From Paenibacillus sp. FSL M7-0420 (lineage in GTDB: Bacteria; Bacillota; Bacilli; Paenibacillales; Paenibacillaceae): DNA of 64,000 bases. The notes under the pieces are model-generated. The model made no database searches. It had not been told where the DNA came from and worked only from the letters and a program-made list of their open reading frames with translations. The stretch is taken from the NCBI RefSeq assembly GCF_038002345.1, contig NZ_JBBOCJ010000001.1, forward strand, positions 5,146,001 to 5,210,000, in the 5' to 3' direction. Shown here piece after piece: positions 19,444 to 28,938 of the stretch. A program made the position numbers and the translations under genes. Position 1 is the stretch's first letter, and each line of letters begins with the position of its first letter.

Positions 19444-19470
19444 AATGTACACTCCCGATCCAAAGGTTGA

Positions 19471-20373
19471 TTATAGGATGCTCTCGTCTGTAAGCTTCTT
19501 GGAGATATAGTTCGCCGCCAGCAGGAACAGAAGTCCGACCACCGCCTGGAACAATCCAACCACCGTAGCCAGCGTATACTGCCCCGATTCCAGACCGATC
19601 CGGTAGACAAAGGTACTCAGCACATCCGAGTATTCCATAACCGCAAGGTTACCGATCACAAACGGCCGCTCGAAGCCAATCGAGATCATGTTGCCCAGAT
19701 TAATGATCAGCAGCGTAACAATTGTCGGCTTGATCCCCGGAATCGTAATATGCAGAATGCGCTTGATTCTTCCGGCCCCATCGACCTCCGCCGCTTCGAA
19801 CAGCTCTTTATTGATGCCTGCGAGTGCCGCCAGATAGAGAATCGTCCCCCAGCCAGCGCTCTGCCAGACACCAGTCAGCAGGTACGTGATCAGCCAATAA
19901 TTTTTGTCAGAGAGAAAAGGAATGGCATCCAGCCCCAGACTCGTTAACAGGTTGTTAATCATCCCGGACTGCTGGCCAAAGAGCTGGTACACAATCCCGC
20001 CGATGATTACCCAGGAAATAAAATGCGGAATATACAGAATCGTCTGCGACAGCTTCTTGAACCAGACCACCTTCAGCTCAAATAGCATAATGGCAATAAT
20101 CAAGGGGGCGGGAAAAGAAATGATCAAATCCAGAAAGTTCAGCATCAACGTGTTGCGTAAGGTTATATAAAAGTCCTGATTCGCAAATACCTCGCGGAAT
20201 CCGTCAAGACCAATCCATTCACTGCCACCAATGCCTTTGAAGAAGTTGAAGTCCTTGAACGCAATCTGCACACCATACATTGGACCGTATTTGAAAATAA
20301 TAAAGAACAGCATGGGTAAGATCAGCAATGTGTACATCTGCCAATTTCTGCGGAAATAACGGGTGTATCCCAC
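19471..20373 (-). CDS. ABC sugar permease (LplB-like), second importer
   Basis: Inner-membrane permease, 300 aa. The EAA loop reads LFEAAEVDGAGRIKRIL near residue 190. The GTG start at 20371-20373 has GGAGG 7 nt upstream. It lies between the binding-protein gene (96-nt gap) and the LplC-like gene. Confidence 0.9.
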   Translation of the reverse strand: MGYTRYFRRNWQMYTLLILPMLFFIIFKYGPMYGVQIAFKDFNFFKGIGGSEWIGLDGFREVFANQDFYITLRNTLMLNFLDLIISFPAPLIIAIMLFELKVVWFKKLSQTILYIPHFISWVIIGGIVYQLFGQQSGMINNLLTSLGLDAIPFLSDKNYWLITYLLTGVWQSAGWGTILYLAALAGINKELFEAAEVDGAGRIKRILHITIPGIKPTIVTLLIINLGNMISIGFERPFVIGNLAVMEYSDVLSTFVYRIGLESGQYTLATVVGLFQAVVGLLFLLAANYISKKLTDESIL

Positions 20374-20469
20374 AACGATTCCTCCTCCACTGTGCCCCTA
20401 AGGCTGTAAGGGGAAGCAGCCAAGACCAGCAGCCCTGCCGCTCCCCTCCCTCACGGACCTCGAATTCAA

Positions 20470-22062
20470 TTATTTCTGCTCGCTGTAGGCAGCCTTGCGT
20501 TCATCCAGAATGGCCTGTCCGCCGCTCGACATGTAGTCCTTCAGCATACTCTCATAGGTAACTTCAAATTCGCTAGGGGAGACCATTGTAGATTTCACCA
20601 TCAGCTGCTTGATTTTATCGCTAAGTGTCGTGCCGTATTTGCTCTCGGCCTCAATAGGACGGCTAGTGAATACCGGCTCAATCGGGTTAGTGGTGGAAAT
20701 CGTCAGTGATTTCGCAATGATATCCTGATACTGGGTGCGGAAGCTCTTCACGAAGGCTTCATTATTCTTCTCCTGGCTCTCAAAAATCCGTCCGTTCGCA
20801 ATAATCCCGATATCCCCGCCGCCAGACAGCTTGTTCGAGGATTCGACAGACAGATCCGGAATGGAGACCGGCACGCCGTCTTCCAGCTTGTAATGCTCGC
20901 CTTCAATCCCGTTCTGGATATATTGCAGATGACCATCTGTAGACATCCAGTCCAGATACTTAATTGCTTCCACCGCATGCTTGCTGGACTTGGGAATCAT
21001 GATATACATCCCGTTCGGAGCAGATACCGGCTTGGCCGTCTTCCCCTCGCTGTTCGTGAACGGATCAATGGCGCTCAGCACAGCCTTCGGGTTATTCTTC
21101 GTCAGAACGTCATAAGTACCATCAGGGTAGAAGATCGCATCGTTATCATCGCTGAATGCGCCCACAAGCCCGTTCCCGATATTCTGTGTAAGGGTCTCTT
21201 TATTCTCATCCAAGGCAAAATCCTTGCTGATCAGCCCTTCGTTATACAGCTTGTTCATATATTGAATGGCATCCTTGAATCCGGGCAGCAGAATCGGGTA
21301 GTCCCGGGAGCTCAGGTTCTGTGTAAGCTCGAAGCGCTCCTGCTCGCTGACAGGCTTAATGAAGGACCAGACCAGCGAATCATACTGCGCCGCAGCAATC
21401 GTCATGCCCAGCGGAATCACCTTGCCGCCGGTTTCACCCGGATCTTTGGTTTTGAACGCGGTCAGTGTATTATATAGCTCCTCTGAGGTAGCCGGAACGG
21501 GAAGCCCCAGCTTATCCAGCCAATCCTGACGGATGAAGGAAGCATATTTACCTATCGTAGAGCGTTTGGCGGGAATGCTATACTGGACGCCATCGTATTG
21601 ACCGTAGCGCAGAGTATCTTCCCCAAGGAACTTGGTCAGGTTCTGTCCGTGTTCTTGCAGCAGCGGAGTCAGATCCGTCAGCCCGCCCTGCTCGGCATAT
21701 TTGTTGAAGGTCCCGGAATCATAGGTGAAGACGATATCAGGAACATCGGTTCCGCTGGCCATCAGCACATTAAGCTTGGTCACTTCTTCCGAGCGGGGGA
21801 TAGGCACGAATTCCACATTAATATTGTTAGCCTTGCCGAAATTCTCTTTCACATAATTGGTGAGGAAATTATCAGATGCCGTAACACCGGCTGGCGCATT
21901 GCCACGGTCAAAAATTTCGATCTTCAAGCTGCCGGCTGGTGCTGCACCGTTGCCGCTTGCTCCACTGGAATCTTTAGACGAGCATGCAGACAATACCATG
22001 GATGACATAAGAACCGCTAAGAGACCGAGAGCCAACTTTCTTTTACCGTTATCATTTGTCAT
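20470..22062 (-). CDS. Sugar ABC transporter substrate-binding lipoprotein, second importer
   Basis: Extracellular binding lipoprotein, 530 aa. The signal sequence ends in the lipobox LSACSSK, followed by a Ser/Gly/Ala linker. Mature features match the large LplA-type proteins: IPRSEEVTKLNVLMASGTDVPDI early and SSKHAVEAIKYLDWMST late. The ATG at 22060-22062 with AGGTGA upstream is preferred to the GTG at 22074. It is the first gene of the operon running to GH95; a 350-base promoter region separates it from the AraC gene. Confidence 0.9.
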   Translation of the reverse strand: MTNDNGKRKLALGLLAVLMSSMVLSACSSKDSSGASGNGAAPAGSLKIEIFDRGNAPAGVTASDNFLTNYVKENFGKANNINVEFVPIPRSEEVTKLNVLMASGTDVPDIVFTYDSGTFNKYAEQGGLTDLTPLLQEHGQNLTKFLGEDTLRYGQYDGVQYSIPAKRSTIGKYASFIRQDWLDKLGLPVPATSEELYNTLTAFKTKDPGETGGKVIPLGMTIAAAQYDSLVWSFIKPVSEQERFELTQNLSSRDYPILLPGFKDAIQYMNKLYNEGLISKDFALDENKETLTQNIGNGLVGAFSDDNDAIFYPDGTYDVLTKNNPKAVLSAIDPFTNSEGKTAKPVSAPNGMYIMIPKSSKHAVEAIKYLDWMSTDGHLQYIQNGIEGEHYKLEDGVPVSIPDLSVESSNKLSGGGDIGIIANGRIFESQEKNNEAFVKSFRTQYQDIIAKSLTISTTNPIEPVFTSRPIEAESKYGTTLSDKIKQLMVKSTMVSPSEFEVTYESMLKDYMSSGGQAILDERKAAYSEQK

Positions 22063-22361
22063 ATTTCCTGTCACCTATCCCTTTCGATTTCTGATTTCAA
22101 TCAGCCTGTTGTCTCTGTATGATGCTTACGGCTTGACCATGTGATGAATTATTACATCGTTTGCGGAATTCGACAATATACATGTTTCCTATTGAATTTT
22201 CATGAAAAAACCAATGAAATTGCAGCTTTTTTCATTCTGAATATACAATTATCGCAGGAATGCTTCACGAAAATTGTATCCATAAACCTAAATACCTAAC
22301 TCATATATAACTAATCATGTTATGTATTTACTACCCATTGCACCAAACCTCCCACAATAAT
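22063..22361. other. AT-rich intergenic region upstream of the second importer
   Basis: About 300 bases without a gene. A weak minus-strand promoter (TTGTCG, 16 nt, TAATAA near 22150-22178) may drive the importer operon. I see no other structure. Confidence 0.3.
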
Positions 22362-22408
22362 CAAAAAAAGCGCAAACCCGGAATCTGCTGAAGCCGGATT
22401 TACGCAAT
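22362..22408 (-). terminator. Terminator after the AraC membrane regulator
   Basis: On the minus strand a 12-bp stem (GCGTAAATCCGG with CCGGGTTTGCGC, two G-U pairs) with a twelve-base loop is followed by seven T residues. Confidence 0.85.
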
Positions 22409-22410
22409 GC

Positions 22411-24660
22411 TTATTCATCTTTATGGAGCTTCAATTTGCGGTAATCTCCCGGGGTCATACCCGTAATACGCTTGAAGACCCGTCCGAAGGTAATGGAATT
22501 AGCATATCCAATCTGCAGGGCAATATCCTGTATGCTCTCAGAAGTCGTCTCCAGCAGTTCCTTGGCCTTCATCAGCCGCAGCTCTGCGAGAAAGTCCACG
22601 AACTTCATATTGAATTCTTCCTTGAACAGGTAGCTGGCGTATTTCGCAGAGATCTGGAACCGTTCGCTCAGATGATTCAAGGACAGATCAGGATTAGCAT
22701 AATGCTCTTCGATATAATGCTTAACCTCGGTAATCATCACCCGGTGGCTCTTCAGCTCATTGACAGACACATAGACATGGTAGGTTTCATTCAGCCAGCC
22801 GGTCAGCAGCTCCCGGATCTCTTCAAGATCGGTGCTGCCCCGGATGCGTTCCCGCAGACCACTGCTCCATGCTGCCGCGAGCTGACGGTCCAGCGTCTCC
22901 GCTATGCCCTTAAGCTCCTGCTCCAGCGCCTGGAGCAGCACTTCCAGTAGCATATAGATCTCTTCGTCCTTCAGGCGGTCCTTGCGGAAGGAATCGAAGA
23001 TTTCGTCCAGCCGGATTCGCCAGTTCTCGCCCGACAGGCGGAATTCACGGACCAGCTGGGTGAAGCTGCCGAAGTATTTATAGCTCTGTAGCCCGGAATC
23101 GACCGGCTGATCCATTTGGACTGCCGCAATATCTGTTCCCAGGGCCAGCCTGTGACTGAGCACCTCAGCTGCTGCCGCGTAAGAATCCCGGATCTCCCGC
23201 CAGTCCCGGACGACCGTGCCCACTCCGAAGGTCAGGGATACCCGCAGATTATCCATAATCCAGCGGTGGCAGTCTCTTGCCAGCTCCAGCATCGTATCGC
23301 TGTCATTCTTCACCGGCCGGAACCGGAGGCCAATGATCATCCCAAGCCGCTCCCCGCTGATCCATTCGGCCCAGGCCTGTAGCTGCTTATCTGCCATCAG
23401 GTCCCCCAGTACATTGGTTAAGGCGAATTTCAGCAGGTTCTGATCCTGAGCAGGCAGCGCATGCCAGTCCTTCTCCCGGTTCAGCTCGGCTGCGAATACA
23501 ACGAACGCTTCGAACTCCCTGGTGCCCTCGAAGGGGTCCAGCGTCTCCAGCCGCTCTGCCGCATCCTCCAGCCTTTGCCCGCTGAGGAAATCCAGGAATA
23601 GCTCCCGGCGCTGAATAACCAGATTCTCATAACGTTCCCGCTCATAGTCGGTAGTGATCTGCACCAGCCGGTCCAGCGCGTTATGCATCAGAGCCAGCTC
23701 ATCGGAAGCTACGGCAGGCGCGGCATTCTGGGCCGCAGGCTGGAGTCCTTGAATCCGCACCATCAGTTGATGGATGGGCCGGTAATTCCGCCTGGTGATG
23801 TAGATGATGTACACTACGCCCAGCGCAATCGTCAGCAGCCCGAGAATGAACCAGACGTAGGAAATCACCGAGATCCAGTCGAATAAGCGCCCGGCCCGGA
23901 GTCCGCTCTCGAAGGTCCAGCCCAGATTCTTCGCCTCGACCTTCGAGAGCGTTCTATTCTTCCCGCCGTCTGCGGCAGGAGCGGAATCATAGATCGCCGT
24001 CCCTGAGACATCCTTGATCCGCAGGAAGGACAGTTCTCCACTAGTCAAGCTGTCCACCAGACGTTCTATGCGGTACACACTCACATTAATAACAATATAG
24101 CCATCGGAGCCCCAAGGAATCGGCAGCCTGCTGGCCAGGCTGATCACTGGCCGTAAATCCTGAGAGTTCCTGGGTTGAACCATCCGTACAGCGCTCCACC
24201 CCTGCTGCTGCTTATTCGCGGAGAGCTGCTGCAAATATTCCGCCTCCAGCCCCTGGCCCTGTCCTGGATTCACGTATCCGCTCTGGCCCAGCATCAGCTT
24301 GTCCTTGTTACGGTAGACATAGATCGAATCAATCAGGCTGAAGCGTTCAGATAGCCGGTTCATGCTCTGCACAATTTCATACGAGCTGCCAGCCGGTGAG
24401 TCTGTGCCGGAAGGAGCATCCAGGAAGTCATTATAAGAATAGTTATTTCCGATCTCCTGTAGCACCCCCAGCTCTATATCATTCAAGGTCCGCTCCACCG
24501 TATCCGCCACATAGCTGGTAGATATGTAATTGGCCTTCTCCGTCTCGCTGCGGGACAGCTCCGTAATGACCATGAAGGCCAGGAAGATTAGAACAGTGAC
24601 TACAAGCAGGAAGACAGGGAAGTATGAGAATAGCATCCGACTATACCAACTGCGCTTCAT
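22411..24660 (-). CDS. Membrane-bound AraC-family regulator with extracellular sensor
   Basis: One-component transcription regulator, 749 aa. Membrane helix 1 is at about 10-33 and helix 2 at about 262-290; the 230 residues between are an extracellular Cache-like sensor. A cytoplasmic linker leads to a C-terminal AraC double helix-turn-helix (about 650-749) with LSERFQISAKYASYLFKEEF and IALQIGYANSITFGRVFKRITGMTPGDYR. GGGGGAAG precedes the ATG. It starts 18 nt after the MFS gene stop, so it is in that operon, but it also directly precedes the second importer, its most likely target. Confidence 0.9.
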   Translation of the reverse strand: MKRSWYSRMLFSYFPVFLLVVTVLIFLAFMVITELSRSETEKANYISTSYVADTVERTLNDIELGVLQEIGNNYSYNDFLDAPSGTDSPAGSSYEIVQSMNRLSERFSLIDSIYVYRNKDKLMLGQSGYVNPGQGQGLEAEYLQQLSANKQQQGWSAVRMVQPRNSQDLRPVISLASRLPIPWGSDGYIVINVSVYRIERLVDSLTSGELSFLRIKDVSGTAIYDSAPAADGGKNRTLSKVEAKNLGWTFESGLRAGRLFDWISVISYVWFILGLLTIALGVVYIIYITRRNYRPIHQLMVRIQGLQPAAQNAAPAVASDELALMHNALDRLVQITTDYERERYENLVIQRRELFLDFLSGQRLEDAAERLETLDPFEGTREFEAFVVFAAELNREKDWHALPAQDQNLLKFALTNVLGDLMADKQLQAWAEWISGERLGMIIGLRFRPVKNDSDTMLELARDCHRWIMDNLRVSLTFGVGTVVRDWREIRDSYAAAAEVLSHRLALGTDIAAVQMDQPVDSGLQSYKYFGSFTQLVREFRLSGENWRIRLDEIFDSFRKDRLKDEEIYMLLEVLLQALEQELKGIAETLDRQLAAAWSSGLRERIRGSTDLEEIRELLTGWLNETYHVYVSVNELKSHRVMITEVKHYIEEHYANPDLSLNHLSERFQISAKYASYLFKEEFNMKFVDFLAELRLMKAKELLETTSESIQDIALQIGYANSITFGRVFKRITGMTPGDYRKLKLHKDE

Positions 24661-24678
24661 AGAGCTTCCCCCTTCTTC

Positions 24679-25881
24679 TTATTCAGACTGCTGCTTTTTA
24701 TGTGAAATGGACTTGACTCTGTACAGCAGCAATGCACCTAACGCGGCGCTGACCGTACAGGAGAAATACATCAGTCCCGGGCCTCCGCTATCCAGCAGAT
24801 ACCCGTTCAGCAGATTCCCGGCAATGCCTCCAAGACCCACAAACACCATATTGAACAGGCTTTGTCCTGTGGCTTGCAGCTCTTTGCCCGTAATAGAGGC
24901 CACATATTCCACAGCCGCAATGTAAAAGAAACCAAAAGACATGCCGTGCAGCGTCTGGACACCTATCATAACACCGGGAACAGGAATGAGCCATTGGATC
25001 GCCCAGCGGAGCATGTAGACAACAGAGGCCAGCATGAGTGTTTTCTCATAGCCGTACTTCTTCAGAACGCTTGCGGCCACGAGCATTGCCGGAACACTGG
25101 TAATGGAAGCAATCATCAGGGCGATGCCTGACCACGCGAAGCTCCCGCCCGCCATCTGGAAGGTCAGGACAAAGAAGGAGTTGAAGGCCGTAAGCGTCTG
25201 GTTCACCAGAAAACAACCGGCGAGAAACAACAGAAAGACCCGGTTACCCAGCAGCTGCCTGATTCCGCTGGTGAAGGTTACATGCTGCGTCCGCCGCTCC
25301 ACATTCACCGGGATGGTCATCACGAGCATAAGAGCAAGCAGGTTGAAGAGCAGGAAGGGAATCCACAGCTCGGTGACCCCCAGCCAGTTCAGATACAATC
25401 CGCCGAAGTACCCTCCCAGCGCCGTGCCGATACTGCCGAACAGCCGGATGGTCCCGAACGAGGTACCTGCGGCTGAAGCTGCATTCACTGCATAAGCGTC
25501 GGCAACCGGCGTCTGGGTGCTCTGAAAAATCGTATACAAGCTGTATACCAGCACAATTACGACAAGCCATTTTACATTGTAGAGATAGACTATGGTGCCA
25601 GGAACAATCAGGGTAAGCATCAGTACCAGTCTTGTTCGTTGATAGCGGTCCACCAGAATTCCCCATAACGGCTGAAACAGAATCGCCAGCAAGGTGCCGA
25701 AGGCCATCATAATTCCAATTCTCTGGCTCGTCATGCCCTGATGAACCAGAAGGGAGGTGACATACGGGTTGAAGCTGCCCCCGGCCAGACCTGTGAACAG
25801 ATACAGCCCGCGCATCTTCAGCAGGACCTCGCTCTCTTTGCTGCCTACAGAGAATCTCATTATACTTGTTCCGCGTCTCAT
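24679..25881 (-). CDS. MFS transporter
   Basis: Major facilitator permease, about 400 aa with about 12 membrane helices, of the MFS_1-like/PPP type. The loop between helices 2 and 3 reads GILVDRYQRTRL, a variant of the MFS A motif. The start may be 25881 (GAGGGT 8 nt upstream) or 25887; both overlap or abut the ROK kinase stop, which suggests coupling. Co-transcription with a sugar kinase-like gene makes a sugar or glycoside substrate likely, by inference. Confidence 0.85.
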   Translation of the reverse strand: MRRGTSIMRFSVGSKESEVLLKMRGLYLFTGLAGGSFNPYVTSLLVHQGMTSQRIGIMMAFGTLLAILFQPLWGILVDRYQRTRLVLMLTLIVPGTIVYLYNVKWLVVIVLVYSLYTIFQSTQTPVADAYAVNAASAAGTSFGTIRLFGSIGTALGGYFGGLYLNWLGVTELWIPFLLFNLLALMLVMTIPVNVERRTQHVTFTSGIRQLLGNRVFLLFLAGCFLVNQTLTAFNSFFVLTFQMAGGSFAWSGIALMIASITSVPAMLVAASVLKKYGYEKTLMLASVVYMLRWAIQWLIPVPGVMIGVQTLHGMSFGFFYIAAVEYVASITGKELQATGQSLFNMVFVGLGGIAGNLLNGYLLDSGGPGLMYFSCTVSAALGALLLYRVKSISHKKQQSE

Positions 25882-25891
25882 ATTCATACCC

Positions 25892-26875
25892 TCAGTTCTG
25901 CCCGGTTCCTGCGTTCAGCCTGCTTCGGGCCGCCGCCGCAGCACCTATCGCTCCCGCCTGATTGCCGAGCACCGCCTGCCGGATCAATAAAGATTGCTCA
26001 GGAGTATACCGGCTGACCCGCGCTACAACCTCCTGCACATAGCCCGGGTTCTTCTCCACGACACCGCCGCCCAGAATGACCAGCTCCAGATCCAGCGTAA
26101 TCGCTATATTCTTGACCGCCGCCGCCATCTGTTCATACGCATGATCCAGCAGCGCAAGTGCTGTCTCATCCTGCCGCTGCGCCGCTGCAAATACATGCTC
26201 CGCCCGGACCGCATCGCCCTGCGCCAGCTCCCGGATCAATGAACTGCTGTTATTCCCGTGCAGCCTGGCCGCCGCCTTCGCCCCGATTCCCGTGCCGGAT
26301 ACCTCCATCTCAAACGGGCCGAACTCACTGTACTCCGGATCGGCAGCAGCATGAACCGCTCCCGGCTCAACGATGAGATAGCCGATCTCACCCGCCGCGA
26401 AGCTGGCACCCCGGTAGAGCTGGCCGTTCAGGAACAAGGCGCTGCCCACCCCAGTCCCGACCGTGATCATAATGAAATGCTCAGACCCCGCAGCAGAGCC
26501 CGCTGCATACTCGCCCATAGCCGCCATATTCACATCGTTATCCAGCACCACCAGTCCGGGATAGTAAGCCGCAATGACCGGACGGATATCCATAGTTGCA
26601 GGCCAATTGAGCGCCGGTGCGCTGGTCAGGGTGCCGGTGCGCTCATTCATGACTCCCGGGAACCCGATGCCCACTCCCTGCAAGGAGGAGAGCGAACTGC
26701 CGTTACGCTGGCAGAGCTGCTCCAGTTCAGCGAATAACCAGCGGAAGAATACCTCCGGCTCCCGGCTCAGCTGCGTCTCCACCTTGTACTGTTCAAGCAC
26801 CGTTCCTTCTTCATCTGTGAGGCATAGCAGTGTCTTGGTGCCGCCCACATCAATTCCGGCAGTTAACATATTCAT
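25892..26875 (-). CDS. ROK-family kinase-like protein lacking the zinc motif
   Basis: Sugar kinase-type ROK protein, 327 aa. The phosphate loop is GIDVGGTKTLLCL at the N-terminus, the catalytic Asp sits in DNDVNMAAMGEY, and the second ATP loop is GTGVGSALF. The usual GEIGH reads GEIGY, and the CxCGxxGC cluster that binds zinc is absent (the segment is EYSEFGPFEMEVSGTGI). GGGGGAATCCTAG precedes the ATG. It lies between the ROK repressor and the MFS gene. It may be a kinase for an unusual sugar or a sensor; activity is not certain. Confidence 0.85.
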   Translation of the reverse strand: MNMLTAGIDVGGTKTLLCLTDEEGTVLEQYKVETQLSREPEVFFRWLFAELEQLCQRNGSSLSSLQGVGIGFPGVMNERTGTLTSAPALNWPATMDIRPVIAAYYPGLVVLDNDVNMAAMGEYAAGSAAGSEHFIMITVGTGVGSALFLNGQLYRGASFAAGEIGYLIVEPGAVHAAADPEYSEFGPFEMEVSGTGIGAKAAARLHGNNSSSLIRELAQGDAVRAEHVFAAAQRQDETALALLDHAYEQMAAAVKNIAITLDLELVILGGGVVEKNPGYVQEVVARVSRYTPEQSLLIRQAVLGNQAGAIGAAAAARSRLNAGTGQN

Positions 26876-26917
26876 CTAGGATTCCCCCGTCATTCTATAA
26901 AATATATGCTTACGCTC

Positions 26918-28096
26918 CTATGCCCGCATCTCACGAAAAGCCAATTGGACCGCGGTCTGGACCGCTCCAAGCACCACATCCTTGTCCCCGTGGCTGGAGG
27001 CAGCCAACCGGGGCTTCCGGTGCAGCCCGCCTAGCCTGGCTTCCAGCCTTTCCAGCAGGATCTCTCCATGGCTGCCCAGTTCGCCTCCAAACACCACAGT
27101 CGCTGGAGCCATCACTGTACAAATGCTGCCCACAGCCTCTGCCAGCAGATTGCAGTAGGCCTCGATAATAGTCAGTGCAAGGGGCTCGCCTCTGCGCGCT
27201 GCATCCCATATCTGCGCTGCCGTTCCTCCAGGTGTGGACAGCAAATGCGCTGTATCAGCTGCACCTGTGTATTCTTTTGCCATCCGATGGGCCAGTTGCC
27301 TTAATCCGTCTGTAGACAGTACGTCCTCCAGCCTGCCTGCGCTCAGCATCAGATTCGCCAGCTCGCCTGCACCGCCGCCAAGCCCCCGGTAGATCTCCCC
27401 GTGGATAATGAGGCCGCCCCCGGTTCCTGCACCGATGGAGAAGTATAGGAGAGAGCCGCTTGCCTCCATTCCCGAAGAGGCATACTCCGCCAGAGATGCG
27501 AGGTTGACATCATTCTCTGTCACAAGGGGCACGGGGAACAGCCGGGCCAGATTAGCCCTTGCTAGCACCCCTTCACACCCGCGCAGCGGGGCAACCAGGT
27601 CAGACACGCTGCCATCTGCCGGGTCTACTACGCCTGGAATCCCGAAAGCCGCGGCCCGCAGCTTCTCCCGGGAGATCCCGGAATCCGCAAGCAGTCCCTC
27701 TATGCTCTGAACCAGGAAGTCTTGACACACCGCCTCTGTCAGCCCGCCCTCCGGCATAGACAGCTGCTTGTAATAGCAGATCTCTCCGCTCATATCTGCG
27801 AGTGCTATGCGCAGGCCGCTTCCCCCGACCTCGGCCCCTAGGGTATAGCAGCATTTCGGGTTGAATTCCACTAGTGTTGCCTTGCGGCCCTGGGTGTTCT
27901 CCGCTCTGCCGGTCTCTCTGACCAGTCCGCGTTCTATAAGATGAGCAATGGCCGAGGATACCGTAGGCTTGCTTAAGCCGGTATACCGGCTAAGATCCGC
28001 TCTGGATTGCGGCCCGCCGCCGATAATCCGGTCCAGAATCAGAAATTCATTCAGATTGCGCATGACCTTGGGGGTCCCGGCCGTTTGAATTCTCAC
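26918..28096 (-). CDS. ROK-family transcriptional repressor (XylR/NagC type)
   Basis: DNA-binding repressor, 392 aa. A winged helix-turn-helix occupies about residues 12-75 (SRADLSRYTGLSKPTVSSAIAHLIERGLV), followed by a ROK domain with LGAEVGGSGLRIALAD and ENDVNLASLAEYASSG. GTGGGLIIHGEIYRG is the second phosphate loop. Zinc cysteines are absent. The start is a GTG with GGAG upstream. It heads the probable operon ROK repressor, ROK kinase, MFS, AraC. A palindrome lies in its promoter, suggesting autoregulation. Confidence 0.9.
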   Translation of the reverse strand: MRIQTAGTPKVMRNLNEFLILDRIIGGGPQSRADLSRYTGLSKPTVSSAIAHLIERGLVRETGRAENTQGRKATLVEFNPKCCYTLGAEVGGSGLRIALADMSGEICYYKQLSMPEGGLTEAVCQDFLVQSIEGLLADSGISREKLRAAAFGIPGVVDPADGSVSDLVAPLRGCEGVLARANLARLFPVPLVTENDVNLASLAEYASSGMEASGSLLYFSIGAGTGGGLIIHGEIYRGLGGGAGELANLMLSAGRLEDVLSTDGLRQLAHRMAKEYTGAADTAHLLSTPGGTAAQIWDAARRGEPLALTIIEAYCNLLAEAVGSICTVMAPATVVFGGELGSHGEILLERLEARLGGLHRKPRLAASSHGDKDVVLGAVQTAVQLAFREMRA

Positions 28097-28111
28097 GATT
28101 TATACTCCGTT

Positions 28112-28152
28112 CTATATATAGTTAATTAAGTTTACTAACTTAATGTATAGTT
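28112..28152 (-). promoter_or_regulatory. Promoter and palindromic operator of the ROK repressor
   Basis: The perfect palindrome TTAAGTT-TACT-AACTTAA lies at 28126-28143, 30 nt before the GTG start. On the minus strand it covers a weak -35 (TTAAGT) and the spacer before TATATA. Its size and place fit XylR-type operators. Confidence 0.6.
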
Positions 28153-28202
28153 AAATATACAGTCTTTCGGGCGATTTATCCAGCCCCTAATAAAACAGTA
28201 GT

Positions 28203-28878
28203 CCACAGATCAGCTCTGCGGATTCTTGGAATATTCGATTTTGCGACGAGCTTGGGGGGAGGAACTGATGTGTACGAGCCTCATGTTGGGGACTGAGATT
28301 CCGCTATTTTGCCGAAATTGCTGCTTATTCGCTTGTTCGAGGACTGAGATTCCGCTATCTGACTTAGAAGTCACCCAAACGGCCTATTTGTGCAGCAATA
28401 GCGGATTGTCAGTCCGCCAAAAGTCACTATGGCGCTGTAAATCCACAATAGCGGAATCTCAGTCCGCAGCCACTTTGAAAACTTGGCCATAGCAGTTTAG
28501 CCGATGCCCTTGACCACACACTTTCTATTACCTATGCACACTTGACCATCCGCAGCATTCGCTCGGCCCTTTTCCCGGTCAGGTCAGGTCCGCCCCTCCC
28601 TCCCCAGCAGCAAGAACCCACAGATCAGCTCTGCGGATTCTTGGAATATTCGATTTTGCGACGAGCTTGGGGGAACTGATGTGTACGAGCCTGATGGCAC
28701 GGACTTAGAATCCGCTATTTTGCCGAAATTGTTACTTATTCGCTTGTTCGCGGACAGAGATTCCGCTATCCGCCCTAGAAGTCACCCAAACAGCCTGTTT
28801 GAGCAGCAATAGCGGATTGTCAGTCCGCCAAAAGTCACTATGGCGCTGTAAATCCACAATAGCGGAATCTCAGTCCGC
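28203..28878. repeat. Direct duplication of a 265-bp intergenic element rich in GGACTGAGATTCCGC motifs
   Basis: Copy A (28203-28467) and copy B (28618-28878) are nearly identical, including CCACAGATCAGCTCTGCGG at the left and AATAGCGGAATCTCAGTCCG at the right. Each copy holds two forward motifs like GGACTGAGATTCCGCTAT and two inverted ones like ATAGCGGAATCTCAGTCC. I see no gene across 28144-28938, and the element has no transposase or target-site duplication that I can identify. The 150 bases between the copies are unremarkable. Confidence 0.9.
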
Positions 28879-28895
28879 CCCCCACCACTAACCGC

Positions 28896-28922
28896 AAAAG
28901 TCCGCAGATCCTCCTGCGGACC
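28896..28922 (-). terminator. Terminator after the GNAT gene
   Basis: On the minus strand GTCCGCAG, loop GAGGAT, CTGCGGAC is followed by TTTT. Confidence 0.8.
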
Positions 28923-28938
28923 GGGAATGCGTGCCAGG

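Noticed and set aside
28203-28878. Transposon for the 265-bp duplication
   Set aside because: There is no coding capacity and no flanking target duplication.
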